IMG/VR virus record: IMGVR_UViG_3300050821_002131
Location: 1-21,619 of that record
DNA length: 21,619 nt
Reading direction: 5' to 3' (one strand)
Origin: a virus
Positions 6,714 to 13,533 of the stretch are shown here, piece after piece. Position numbers and translations under genes: made by a program. The number at the start of each line of letters is the position of its first letter. Position 1 is the stretch's first letter. The notes beneath the pieces are model-generated. The model worked only from the letters and a program-made list of their open reading frames with translations, searched no databases and was not told the origin of the DNA.

Positions 6714-9371
6714 CTAGAACTCACCTACGAACTGGCCGCCCTTCCTCGAGATGAAGACATTGCCTTCATCCTCTTCGCCGTTGTCGTCCATGAACGTGAT
6801 CTTGTAGACCGCCTCACTGCCATCCTTGTTGAAACCGGAGAACCGCGACCGCTTGATGTCGCCTAGATCACCATATCCAGAATTGTTGAGCGCCTTCTTG
6901 ATCTCGCCCAAGCTTAGCATTCTAAGTGCGTTACTGTCCATCTCTTTCGAAGTCGGCGGGGTCCGCACTGCATCATGTCGCGTCTGAGGAAGAGCACGCC
7001 GGTTGAGTTCCTTGATGGCTAGCGGGTTTCCCGCCTTGATCTGCATCGCCAGCCCAACCGCGCTGAGTTCACTGAACCTCATATTGCCTCTTGTCGAATC
7101 AGAACGAGAATTGCCCTCATCGCGCAGCTTCCTGTATTTGCGATGAGCAGTCGACGTCCGCGATGAAAACTCACCGTGCGTCTTTTTTGCCTCCTCCCAC
7201 GCAAGGCGAGCCTTCTCCACTTCATCAGGCTCGGCATCCTTGCGCGTCGTCTTGCCGGTGCCATTGCAATCCTGGCAGCCCGCACCCTTGCACGACGGAC
7301 AGTCCCACGCAGCATCGATCCCGAGAGATGGAGTTTTCGGCTCGATGCGAACATCGACGTCTTTGCGCGTCAGCGCATCGGCGCGGCGGATCGTGCGATG
7401 GACGCCCGACGCCAGCCGGTCGAGCCGGTCGCGCACCATCAGCAAATCTGAATCCTTGCGAGCAGCCACCAGAGCACGTCCTTTCAAAGGTTCATATTCA
7501 AGCGCATCGGCCCTCAAGTCCTTGGCAGGAATGTCAGGCGTCTGGCGATGCGGGGCATTGAGCTTGACCCAATATCCGCCACCATACGTGCTGGCAGGCT
7601 CTTCAACGGTTCCTGTGGCTCCCTTGAACGGCCCGTTGATTACGGTGACCTTCTGACCCCTTCGGAACTCAGCATCGCCGCGCCTATGCTGGTTCTTGAG
7701 CCACGGAATGTCGCCCAACACCTTAGACGACGACTCATCACCGCGCCACACGATTTTGTCATTCTCATCCGCATTGATGATTTGCAGTGACGGGACATCG
7801 ACACCACGCTGGTTCTTCTCCAGTTCGCGGCGCACCTTAGGCAGGGCCGCCTTAGCTTCGGCCAACGTCTTGAAGTAACCGCCACCGCCACCCGCGTCAG
7901 AGCCATTGATGAGAATGTGAAACGGGTACTCGCGCGCATCGACCCGCACGCTATCCCAGCGCACCGACAGGATGTAGCTCTCATCGGGCAGCCCGCGCAT
8001 CGCAATGATGCGACCCTTCTTGCCGTCCTTCTCGTACTTGTCGCCGGTCTTGAGCACGCGGCCTTCCATCGCCGGAACCGGAATGCGCTCGGGCAACTTG
8101 ATCTCGGCATCGCCCTTGTACGTGCCTGCCAACCCGCCGCTCATAGACGCCTTCATGAATTCGCGCCCGGCGTCCTCTGCCTTGGCGCGCAGCATCTCGA
8201 GTTCGCGCTTAACGGCCGGATCGCGCCTCGACTTCTCGCCGGCGCGTATGGCATCCTCGAATGCCTGCGCCTTGCGCGCCGCCGTCTGAAAGCGAGTGCG
8301 AATGGCGCGCGGAATCTTGTTTAGATCGTCGCCCGCGTCGTGCCGGTCGTGCGCCGTCGCTGCCTCGATCATAGTCTGCAAAATGTCGAGGACGCCGTCG
8401 CCGCGCGCCTCGACTTCGGCGTCGATGATAGCCTCCTCGCAAGTCCGAATGTCGCGCTTCAACGCCTCGCGCTCGTCCGGCGTGGTCGCGCCGTTCAGCT
8501 GCTCACGCAGATACTTGATGTTGTGCTTCATCTTCTCGACGAACTTGGTAACGCCGGTCAGCGTCGGCGCGACTTCGGCGTCATCAACATACTTTCTAGT
8601 GCCCGGCAAGCCATGCTTTACTGCCGTTCGCCCATATTCACCAGTCTTTTGAGCTTCCTTGCGTGCGTCGCGATAACCGCGCATAATTTCTTGTACATTA
8701 TAGCCCATCGCCTTGCCACTATTAGTCGCGTAGTGATGCGCCGCCTCTTCGGTCTTGGCATCCCGGTGCATCGCCTGTCCGAGATCATAGGCCGCTTTCT
8801 TATTGTCGATTGCATCACCACGTACCCATGGGAACTTCCAGCGCTGCACTTCAAGGAAGCGCTTGTTGCGCACCGCCCAGTCGGGCAGCGTGCCGCCGCC
8901 TGCAACGATCGTTTCCATGTTGCGGCTCGCCTGCGGCGCGTGGTACTGGGTCGCGTTGCCATCCCAGTTGCCGCTCTCGGTACACAATTCACGGATCATG
9001 TCGAGGTTGGACGTCGCCGCCTGCAGCATGCCCTTCGTGACCTTGGCATCGCTGCGCGCTTCGCCATCGATGTACTCTTTAGCCAGCGCCTCGGTCTTGA
9101 ACACGCGACTACCTACGTAGTAGTGACCCTCGGCGCGCTTGTCGATGACCTGTCCTTTGTACTCGATCTGCACCGCCATGTCGGCCGCCATCAGCGCATC
9201 GACGCGTCCCTTGAGCGCCGCCGCGCCCGCAATCAGTCCATCGAGCGCCGCATCGACGCCGCTTATCTTGCCCGCGTTCTTAGATGCATAAAAGACCTTC
9301 TTGGCTTCCTTGGAGCCGTATTCCTTCTCCATGTTGCCCATGATCTTGTTGCCCTTGGAGGTGAGCGGCAT
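6714..9371 (-). CDS. Large modular head-region protein with KOW and zinc-ribbon modules (885 aa)
   Basis: The start ATG at 9371 follows AGGGAG. Residues 1-45 (KGNKIMGNMEKEYGSKEAKK, FYASKNAGKISGVD) match a short N-terminal module that I recall from many phage proteins. The rest is modular: a helical part at 190-410, a beta-rich part at about 425-490, a KOW/SH3-like module at 570-605 (RRGQKVTVINGPFKGATGTV), and a DnaJ-like zinc ribbon at 691-706 with C691, C694, C699 and C702 in two CxxCxGxG motifs. A separate C-terminal domain occupies about 815-885. Ten R-x-D-A tetrapeptides (from residues 56, 106, 184, 343, 476, 564, 620, 663, 710 and 798) lie mostly between modules. It stands next to the protease gene and may be an internal head protein or a cleaved polyprotein. 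No catalytic function is evident. Confidence 0.8.
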   Translation of the reverse strand: MPLTSKGNKIMGNMEKEYGSKEAKKVFYASKNAGKISGVDAALDGLIAGAAALKGRVDALMAADMAVQIEYKGQVIDKRAEGHYYVGSRVFKTEALAKEYIDGEARSDAKVTKGMLQAATSNLDMIRELCTESGNWDGNATQYHAPQASRNMETIVAGGGTLPDWAVRNKRFLEVQRWKFPWVRGDAIDNKKAAYDLGQAMHRDAKTEEAAHHYATNSGKAMGYNVQEIMRGYRDARKEAQKTGEYGRTAVKHGLPGTRKYVDDAEVAPTLTGVTKFVEKMKHNIKYLREQLNGATTPDEREALKRDIRTCEEAIIDAEVEARGDGVLDILQTMIEAATAHDRHDAGDDLNKIPRAIRTRFQTAARKAQAFEDAIRAGEKSRRDPAVKRELEMLRAKAEDAGREFMKASMSGGLAGTYKGDAEIKLPERIPVPAMEGRVLKTGDKYEKDGKKGRIIAMRGLPDESYILSVRWDSVRVDAREYPFHILINGSDAGGGGGYFKTLAEAKAALPKVRRELEKNQRGVDVPSLQIINADENDKIVWRGDESSSKVLGDIPWLKNQHRRGDAEFRRGQKVTVINGPFKGATGTVEEPASTYGGGYWVKLNAPHRQTPDIPAKDLRADALEYEPLKGRALVAARKDSDLLMVRDRLDRLASGVHRTIRRADALTRKDVDVRIEPKTPSLGIDAAWDCPSCKGAGCQDCNGTGKTTRKDAEPDEVEKARLAWEEAKKTHGEFSSRTSTAHRKYRKLRDEGNSRSDSTRGNMRFSELSAVGLAMQIKAGNPLAIKELNRRALPQTRHDAVRTPPTSKEMDSNALRMLSLGEIKKALNNSGYGDLGDIKRSRFSGFNKDGSEAVYKITFMDDNGEEDEGNVFISRKGGQFVGEF

Positions 9372-9383
9372 GTGACGCGCTCC

Positions 9384-9644
9384 CTACCCCAGCCCAAGCA
9401 TGAGCGTTGCCGTGGTGCCGGTCGCCCAGACCCGGGTGAACTGCACCGGTAGGATGCCTATAGGAACCGCCTTGAACAGCACCGACGTGCCCGCCGTCAT
9501 GCCGGCCAACGTAACCGTCACGTCGCCGGTTGCTCCGATATAGAGCCCCTGGAAAACTCCCTGATCCGCGCCGTCTGCCGGCACGATGGCCGTCGCCTGC
9601 CCGTAGTTGGACAGTCCACGTGCATTGTAGGGCTTGAGAGCCAT
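9384..9644 (-). CDS. Spike-base-like small structural protein (86 aa)
   Basis: A GAGGA site lies 9 bases before the ATG. The protein reads as a small beta-sandwich: DQGVFQGLYIGATGDVTVTL, then SVLFKAVPIGILPVQFTRV and a Gly/Thr-rich end. This pattern (GLYvG..GDVtVtl, then fk.vp.G.lPv...rV.atGTtAt) is what I remember for the spike base protein family named after RCAP_Rcc01079 of Rhodobacter phage-like elements. Such proteins attach spikes or fibres to the virion. The neighbouring genes are fibre-like, which supports this. The family call is from memory and not verified. Confidence 0.65.
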   Translation of the reverse strand: MALKPYNARGLSNYGQATAIVPADGADQGVFQGLYIGATGDVTVTLAGMTAGTSVLFKAVPIGILPVQFTRVWATGTTATLMLGLG

Positions 9645-9655
9645 GTTGTTAATCC

Positions 9656-10705
9656 TCAGGGCGTGTTTAAGGGGAAAAACATCGTCAGAAGTCCGGGCGG
9701 ACCGCCAACCGGCGTCGGGCCGTAAGTCTTGGTGAGCGTGTCGGTCGCCACCGCAGTCTCGGCTATGTTTACCGCCACTACCAGCAGTTCAAACGGCGTA
9801 TCGGTCACTGGTGCGCTCTCCACTACCGCCACCACAAACGTCGCGGTCTCGCTCACCGAATCCAGAGCACTCACTGCCTCGACGACGGCGGCCGACGGGT
9901 TGTTGGCCGCGCTTGGCGCATCGGCAGCTGCTGCCGCCTCGCTGATCGCCGCTGCAAACGCGCCCAGCACTGAAATCACATCGGCAGCCGTGCTCGCCTC
10001 GACTATCGCTCCCACCATCGTCGCCACGACTGAGACCAGATCAGCTGCAGCTGCCGCTTCACTAATACTGGCCTGCGCGGCCAGGGTCGCGGCCGGCGTG
10101 TCGCTCGCCGCCCCAGCCTCCGAAATCGCCCCGCTCATCGAAATCGTATAACTGACGGTGTCGGTTGCGGACAAAGCCTCGGTGATCGACACCGGAATGG
10201 TGACTATTGCATTTACCGTGTCGGTCGCCGTCAGCGCTTCGGTGATAGACGCCGCCGCCGACATCACTTCCGATGGAGCGTCCTGCGCGAGCGAACTCTC
10301 CGAGATCGTGGCCGTGGCCGCCATCGTTTCAGATACCGAATCGGTCGCAGTTAAAGCCTCCGTCAAGCTCGCCGTCGCCGCCATGGTCTCTGATACTGAA
10401 TCCGTGGCCGCAGGCCCGTTTTCGTTGACCGCTTCCAGGGCCACGACGCTCACTGTATCTATGATGACCGAACCCGTCTCCTGCCTGTCTGCCGTGGCCG
10501 CCATGGTGGCAGATGGCGTATCCGTCGCGCTCGCCGCGTCACTGACGGCTGCAGTCGCCGCCATAACCTCCGATACCGAATCGGTTGCGCTCGCCGCGTC
10601 GCTCACCGAAACCGCTATAGTGCCGCCCGAAGGCGCAGCCGGCGCGTATTGGACCGCGTAATTGAACTTCGGCGGAGCGCGATGCGCCTGAAAGGTCGGC
10701 GGCAT
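9656..10705 (-). CDS. Repeat-built fibre-like structural protein (349 aa, fifteen 20-residue repeats)
   Basis: The start ATG at 10705 overlaps the upstream stop (TGATG). Residues 1-32 (MPPTFQAHRAPPKFNYAVQY...) form an anchor segment. Residues 33-329 are fifteen 20-residue repeats, one of them heavily diverged and the last shortened. Each contains a [ST]-[EDV]-[AS] element followed by A-x-D-[ST]-x-S and an Ala/Val-rich end, for example SLTEALTATDSVSETMAATA. Residues 330-349 are a Pro/Gly-rich tail (PTPVGGPPGLLTMFFPLNTP). The regular spacing, small residues and a conserved Asp suggest a beta-solenoid or extended fibre. There is no signal peptide and no Cys. It is probably a virion surface fibre; whether head or tail is open. 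Confidence 0.75.
   Translation of the reverse strand: MPPTFQAHRAPPKFNYAVQYAPAAPSGGTIAVSVSDAASATDSVSEVMAATAAVSDAASATDTPSATMAATADRQETGSVIIDTVSVVALEAVNENGPAATDSVSETMAATASLTEALTATDSVSETMAATATISESSLAQDAPSEVMSAAASITEALTATDTVNAIVTIPVSITEALSATDTVSYTISMSGAISEAGAASDTPAATLAAQASISEAAAAADLVSVVATMVGAIVEASTAADVISVLGAFAAAISEAAAAADAPSAANNPSAAVVEAVSALDSVSETATFVVAVVESAPVTDTPFELLVVAVNIAETAVATDTLTKTYGPTPVGGPPGLLTMFFPLNTP
9719..10609 (-). repeat. Tandem 60-bp coding repeats (15 copies)
   Basis: The fifteen 20-residue repeats correspond to 60-bp DNA units. They have diverged at the DNA level, so they are old duplications rather than a recent expansion, except that several copies ending in M-A-A-T-A are still close to each other at the promoter-proximal end (about 10190-10610). 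The repeat number could vary between relatives. Confidence 0.8.
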
Positions 10706-11286
10706 CAGTTATAGCTTTCGAACGTCCACCAATCGATGCGAATGCCGTTACCCGCGTTGCTCACCGACTGCGCCACCCACAGGTCAACGCTCTCGGTGAT
10801 CGTCGAATCGAAGCCAGTGCCCGCGCCGGGCGACGTGAGCGGCCCCAATGCGAAGCCCGTGCCGCCCGCATTGTTAGCCAGCGACGCCGCCATGGCGAAC
10901 GACTGGCCGCGCAGGTCCCAGATTCCTTCGAACTTGGCCGACGTGCCGTTGCCAATGGCCGTCGTATTGAGCATGATCTCGCCGGTAAACGACGCCAGCG
11001 TGTTGGCCGTCGTCGTCAAATTGACCGCGCCCGATGTACAAGCAACGATGCCGCCCGAGTTCACCATGATCTGAAACGTCATGGTGTCGGGACCAGTCAC
11101 GCGGTTCGACGTCGCCCCCGCAAAGGCGAAGCGGAACTTGGTGCCCAGCTGCATATAGTTCGCCGGAATCGACGGCAGGCCGCCCGCAGCCGGCAACACC
11201 GACTTCGCCGTGGTGTAGGTGTTGAGCAGTGAACCCGCGTTGCCGCCGTCCGACTGCCACATTTCCTCCCAGCCTTGACGTGACAT
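10705..11286 (-). CDS. Structural protein, beta-sandwich-like (193 aa)
   Basis: AAGGGA lies upstream of the ATG at 11286, and the stop overlaps the next start. The sequence begins with a Trp-containing segment (GWEEMWQSDGGNAG). It continues as a Thr/Ser/Gly-rich all-beta protein with the elements TKFRFAFAGATSNRV, DTMTFQIMVNSGGIVA, SAKFEGIWDLRGQSF and GTGFDSTITESVDLWVAQS, ending in NGIRIDWWTFESYN. I recall this element order from conserved virion proteins in many phages, probably a jelly-roll or concanavalin-like fold, without a named function. The context of fibre-like genes supports a surface structural protein. Confidence 0.7.
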   Translation of the reverse strand: MSRQGWEEMWQSDGGNAGSLLNTYTTAKSVLPAAGGLPSIPANYMQLGTKFRFAFAGATSNRVTGPDTMTFQIMVNSGGIVACTSGAVNLTTTANTLASFTGEIMLNTTAIGNGTSAKFEGIWDLRGQSFAMAASLANNAGGTGFALGPLTSPGAGTGFDSTITESVDLWVAQSVSNAGNGIRIDWWTFESYN

Positions 11287-11297
11287 CTAGCGATCCC

Positions 11298-12176
11298 TTA
11301 AAAGACGTTAAAACCTTGCGCCCTAGCAAAATTGTTGGCCAGCGTCGCAATCTGCGCCTGCTGTGCCGCTGACAAGCCACCACCAATTCCGCACATGGCG
11401 AACTGATTAGTAGACCACTCCAGCCATAACCCCGCAGGACTATACGCGCCGCCGATGCCGAAATTATGTGTGGGAACGGCCGTGCTCACCTGTCCGTTCG
11501 ATGCGAACGCCGATCCGCCATTCTGGTATATGATCGCAGTCGTGCTGGACACTCGCGTATTTACCCAAAACCCTCGCGTATCCGTAGGCGCAGCACGACC
11601 AGTATCACCATTGGCATCGTTCAAAGCAAAATACAGGTTACCGTCACCATATCGTAGCGTTGTGGCTTCACCAAATGAATTAACGTTATCTGAATTCCCC
11701 ATATCGACATTATTGCGCGCCGCATAATTTATCAGCGAGTAGAACATATTCGACGCCGAATTGAGCGTGTATTGAGACTTAGAACCGCCAATCGTGCCGA
11801 GGTCGATGCCCTGCGACGTTCCGTTTCCCGTCACGCCTTGCTGGTTGGTCCACGTTAGCGGCCCGGCAATCTCTGTACCGACGACCCGCGAACGGATGTC
11901 GGTCAGCGCCGCGATTTTGCCAGCAGCAGTGCTGACATTACCAAGTGCGGTGAACCACCAGTTATCGAGCAGCGACCACAGATTGATCGCCTTCATTCCA
12001 AGAGCGAAGTTGTTCGCCAAAACCAAATCGGACGATAGAACAAGGCCACCAGCAAGGTTAACAGTCGTCAGCCATAAAGCGATGTCAGGATCAAGAGAGA
12101 ACCCAGAACCGCGCCCAACGAAGTTATGGCGCGCGACGCCCGATGAACGCGCGCCACTTCCTCTGAAAATCGGCAT
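11298..12176 (-). CDS. LamG/concanavalin-like fibre protein (292 aa)
   Basis: The start ATG at 12176 overlaps the upstream TAA (TAATG). After a short N-terminus (MPIFRGSGARSSGVARHNF) come a segment with NLWSLLDNWWFTALGN and a domain with GVTGNGTSQGIDLGTIGG, strand-rich stretches, and a last helix ending LSAAQQAQIATLANNFARAQ. A terminal helix of this kind is common at the end of phage LamG-like proteins that bind sugars or other fibre subunits. The DNA is less GC-rich than its surroundings (hand count about 44% over 11641-11760), which suggests separate acquisition. A receptor-binding or virion surface role is likely but not shown. Confidence 0.7.
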   Translation of the reverse strand: MPIFRGSGARSSGVARHNFVGRGSGFSLDPDIALWLTTVNLAGGLVLSSDLVLANNFALGMKAINLWSLLDNWWFTALGNVSTAAGKIAALTDIRSRVVGTEIAGPLTWTNQQGVTGNGTSQGIDLGTIGGSKSQYTLNSASNMFYSLINYAARNNVDMGNSDNVNSFGEATTLRYGDGNLYFALNDANGDTGRAAPTDTRGFWVNTRVSSTTAIIYQNGGSAFASNGQVSTAVPTHNFGIGGAYSPAGLWLEWSTNQFAMCGIGGGLSAAQQAQIATLANNFARAQGFNVF

Positions 12177-12427
12177 TATGGGTACACTTTACTGATGGCC
12201 GGGTTATACGCCAAGATAGCCGCCTCCGAGGCTACTTCATCATAAAGAATGTCCCACAACACGCGCTGCGCCGGGCTGGTCATCGCCGTCCTGAGTGGGT
12301 TGCCCGTGCTGATCCGGGCAACAAGCGCTTTTCTGTTAGGGTCGATGTCAACAACGCCTTCTTCGATCACGGCCTGATCAATTGCCAGCCGGTACTGTAG
12401 AATGATTTCAGGCGGGCCATTTACCAT
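12176..12427 (-). CDS. Small unknown protein (83 aa)
   Basis: The start ATG at 12427 lies two bases after the preceding stop, and the stop overlaps the next start (TAATG), so it is embedded in the coupled operon. No clear ribosome-binding site is visible; re-initiation after the upstream gene is likely. The protein contains YRLAIDQAVIEEGVVDIDPN and is predicted mainly helical. No motif, signal peptide or membrane segment was seen. It stands between two surface-type genes, and an accessory role in their attachment or folding is only a guess. Confidence 0.6.
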   Translation of the reverse strand: MVNGPPEIILQYRLAIDQAVIEEGVVDIDPNRKALVARISTGNPLRTAMTSPAQRVLWDILYDEVASEAAILAYNPAISKVYP

Positions 12428-12429
12428 TT

Positions 12430-13029
12430 TTACATGCTCGTGGTGTAGGTCACCGCCAGCGTGTTGCCGTTAATGACGGGCTGCGTGCCGCCCGTGAAGG
12501 TGCCGGCCGACCACAGCGTGCCTGCCGTCGAATCTATCGTGCTCACCGCGCCCGAACCGTAAACCAGACCCGCTCCCTGCACGGTGCCCGAGCCGGTCAT
12601 CGCAAAGTTGAGCGCCGCGCTCGTGGTCTTTGAGCCGCCCGATGCTGAGGAGAATGCTACTGTCTTGCGTGGACTGGTATAAGTGGGCGCGTTGGCGTTG
12701 CCCGCCTCGAGCCAGCCGGCGTGGCTCGCCATGGTGTCCGCCGCCGCGTAAGCCGAGAACGACGTGGCCGACACCAAAAACATGAACGGCCCGGTGACCG
12801 TATAAGCCGAACCCGCGAAGCCGGTGTCGAGCAGCAGATTCTTGCCGACCGTCATCACGAGGTTGGGAAAAATAGTGTCGCGCAGCAGCCGGCTCTCGTT
12901 GGGCCTGCCTTCCCACACCTTCACGCCGAACCAGCCGACGACGCGTGAGCGCTCCTCCATGCTCAGCGCGGCCAGAATATGGGCTTTCTGCTCCGCATCT
13001 GCGAAGACTTTCTCGACGCCGCTGCTCAT
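12430..13029 (-). CDS. Virion surface-type structural protein (199 aa)
   Basis: AGGAG precedes the ATG at 13029, which overlaps the stop of the 64-residue gene (ATGA). Residues 1-60 are helical and charged. From about 60 the sequence is an all-beta domain with the elements MTVGKNLLLDTGFAGSAYTV, DTMASHAGWLEAG, APTYTSPRKTVAF and GTLWSAGTFTGG, ending VINGNTLAVTYTTSM. I recall this order (a VGKNxLLDT element, DTMaSHaGW, then sR.t..) from a widespread phage structural family without an assigned function. It is likely a fibre or decoration component. No enzyme motif is present. Confidence 0.7.
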   Translation of the reverse strand: MSSGVEKVFADAEQKAHILAALSMEERSRVVGWFGVKVWEGRPNESRLLRDTIFPNLVMTVGKNLLLDTGFAGSAYTVTGPFMFLVSATSFSAYAAADTMASHAGWLEAGNANAPTYTSPRKTVAFSSASGGSKTTSAALNFAMTGSGTVQGAGLVYGSGAVSTIDSTAGTLWSAGTFTGGTQPVINGNTLAVTYTTSM

Positions 13030-13220
13030 TTGGTAGGCTCCTGCGGCTTGAGTTGGTGTTCATGGAACCACTTGGAGTGGGTGACTTGATTGTCATCCTC
13101 CCACGACACGTGGAGTTGCGGATCGCCCGATTCCTGGTCGATCGAAAATGCGTCGACGCGGCCCCGGATAGGCGCGGGCATGATCTGCTCGACCTTGTCG
13201 CCTTTCTTGAACTTCGCCAT
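13026..13220 (-). CDS. Small SH3/KOW-like protein (64 aa)
   Basis: The start ATG is at 13220 and the stop overlaps the next start (ATGA). It begins MAKFKKGDKVEQIMPAPIRG, then RVDAFSIDQESGDPQLHVSW and a WFHEHQLK segment. The GDKV...G.V..F..D...G..Q..V.W pattern is typical of small SH3-like barrels such as KOW-type or DUF1918/DUF2945-like proteins that occur in many phages and bacteria. Whether it binds nucleic acid or protein is unknown. It is one of three SH3/KOW-like sequences in this window. Confidence 0.65.
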   Translation of the reverse strand: MAKFKKGDKVEQIMPAPIRGRVDAFSIDQESGDPQLHVSWEDDNQVTHSKWFHEHQLKPQEPTK

Positions 13221-13223
13221 GTC

Positions 13224-13523
13224 CTAATCCCCTAGCACGACGTGAAAGGTTTCGCGCTCATCTTCGGCGTCCATGTTGTGACCCTCACCCGGCAACACGA
13301 ACAGGCGGCCACCCTCCTGGCGCAGCACCGTGCGCGCCGAAAAACTCTGCCCATTGAACTCGACCGCAATCTTGGTTGGAATGATGCCGGTACGCTTGCG
13401 GTCGATGCGGTAGTACCAGTACGGCGCGTGGTCCGAGCGGTGCTCCGCCGTGACCTGCGCTTCCGGGTCGTGCACGTCGTCGAACAGCACACGACGGTCA
13501 TGATTGTTGAGGTCGACCTTCAT
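13224..13523 (-). CDS. Unknown protein (99 aa)
   Basis: GAGGGA lies just before the ATG at 13523, and the gene is separated by three bases from the next. The protein is charged and mixed, with DHAPYWYYRIDRKRTGIIPT and a beta-like RTVLRQEGGRLFVLPGEGHN. It has no Cys motif, membrane segment or catalytic signature that I can name. It lies between the beta-helix gene and the small SH3-like gene. I do not recognise a family and give no function. Confidence 0.6.
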   Translation of the reverse strand: MKVDLNNHDRRVLFDDVHDPEAQVTAEHRSDHAPYWYYRIDRKRTGIIPTKIAVEFNGQSFSARTVLRQEGGRLFVLPGEGHNMDAEDERETFHVVLGD

Positions 13524-13533
13524 TTGTCCCTCG

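Noticed and set aside
8340-9452. 370-residue open frame on the plus strand
   Set aside because: Antisense to the 885-residue gene, Arg/His/Leu-rich without motifs; a shadow frame.
9719-10609. Possible CRISPR array because of 60-bp periodicity
   Set aside because: The period is one continuous reading frame with diverged 20-residue units and no unique spacers between identical repeats.
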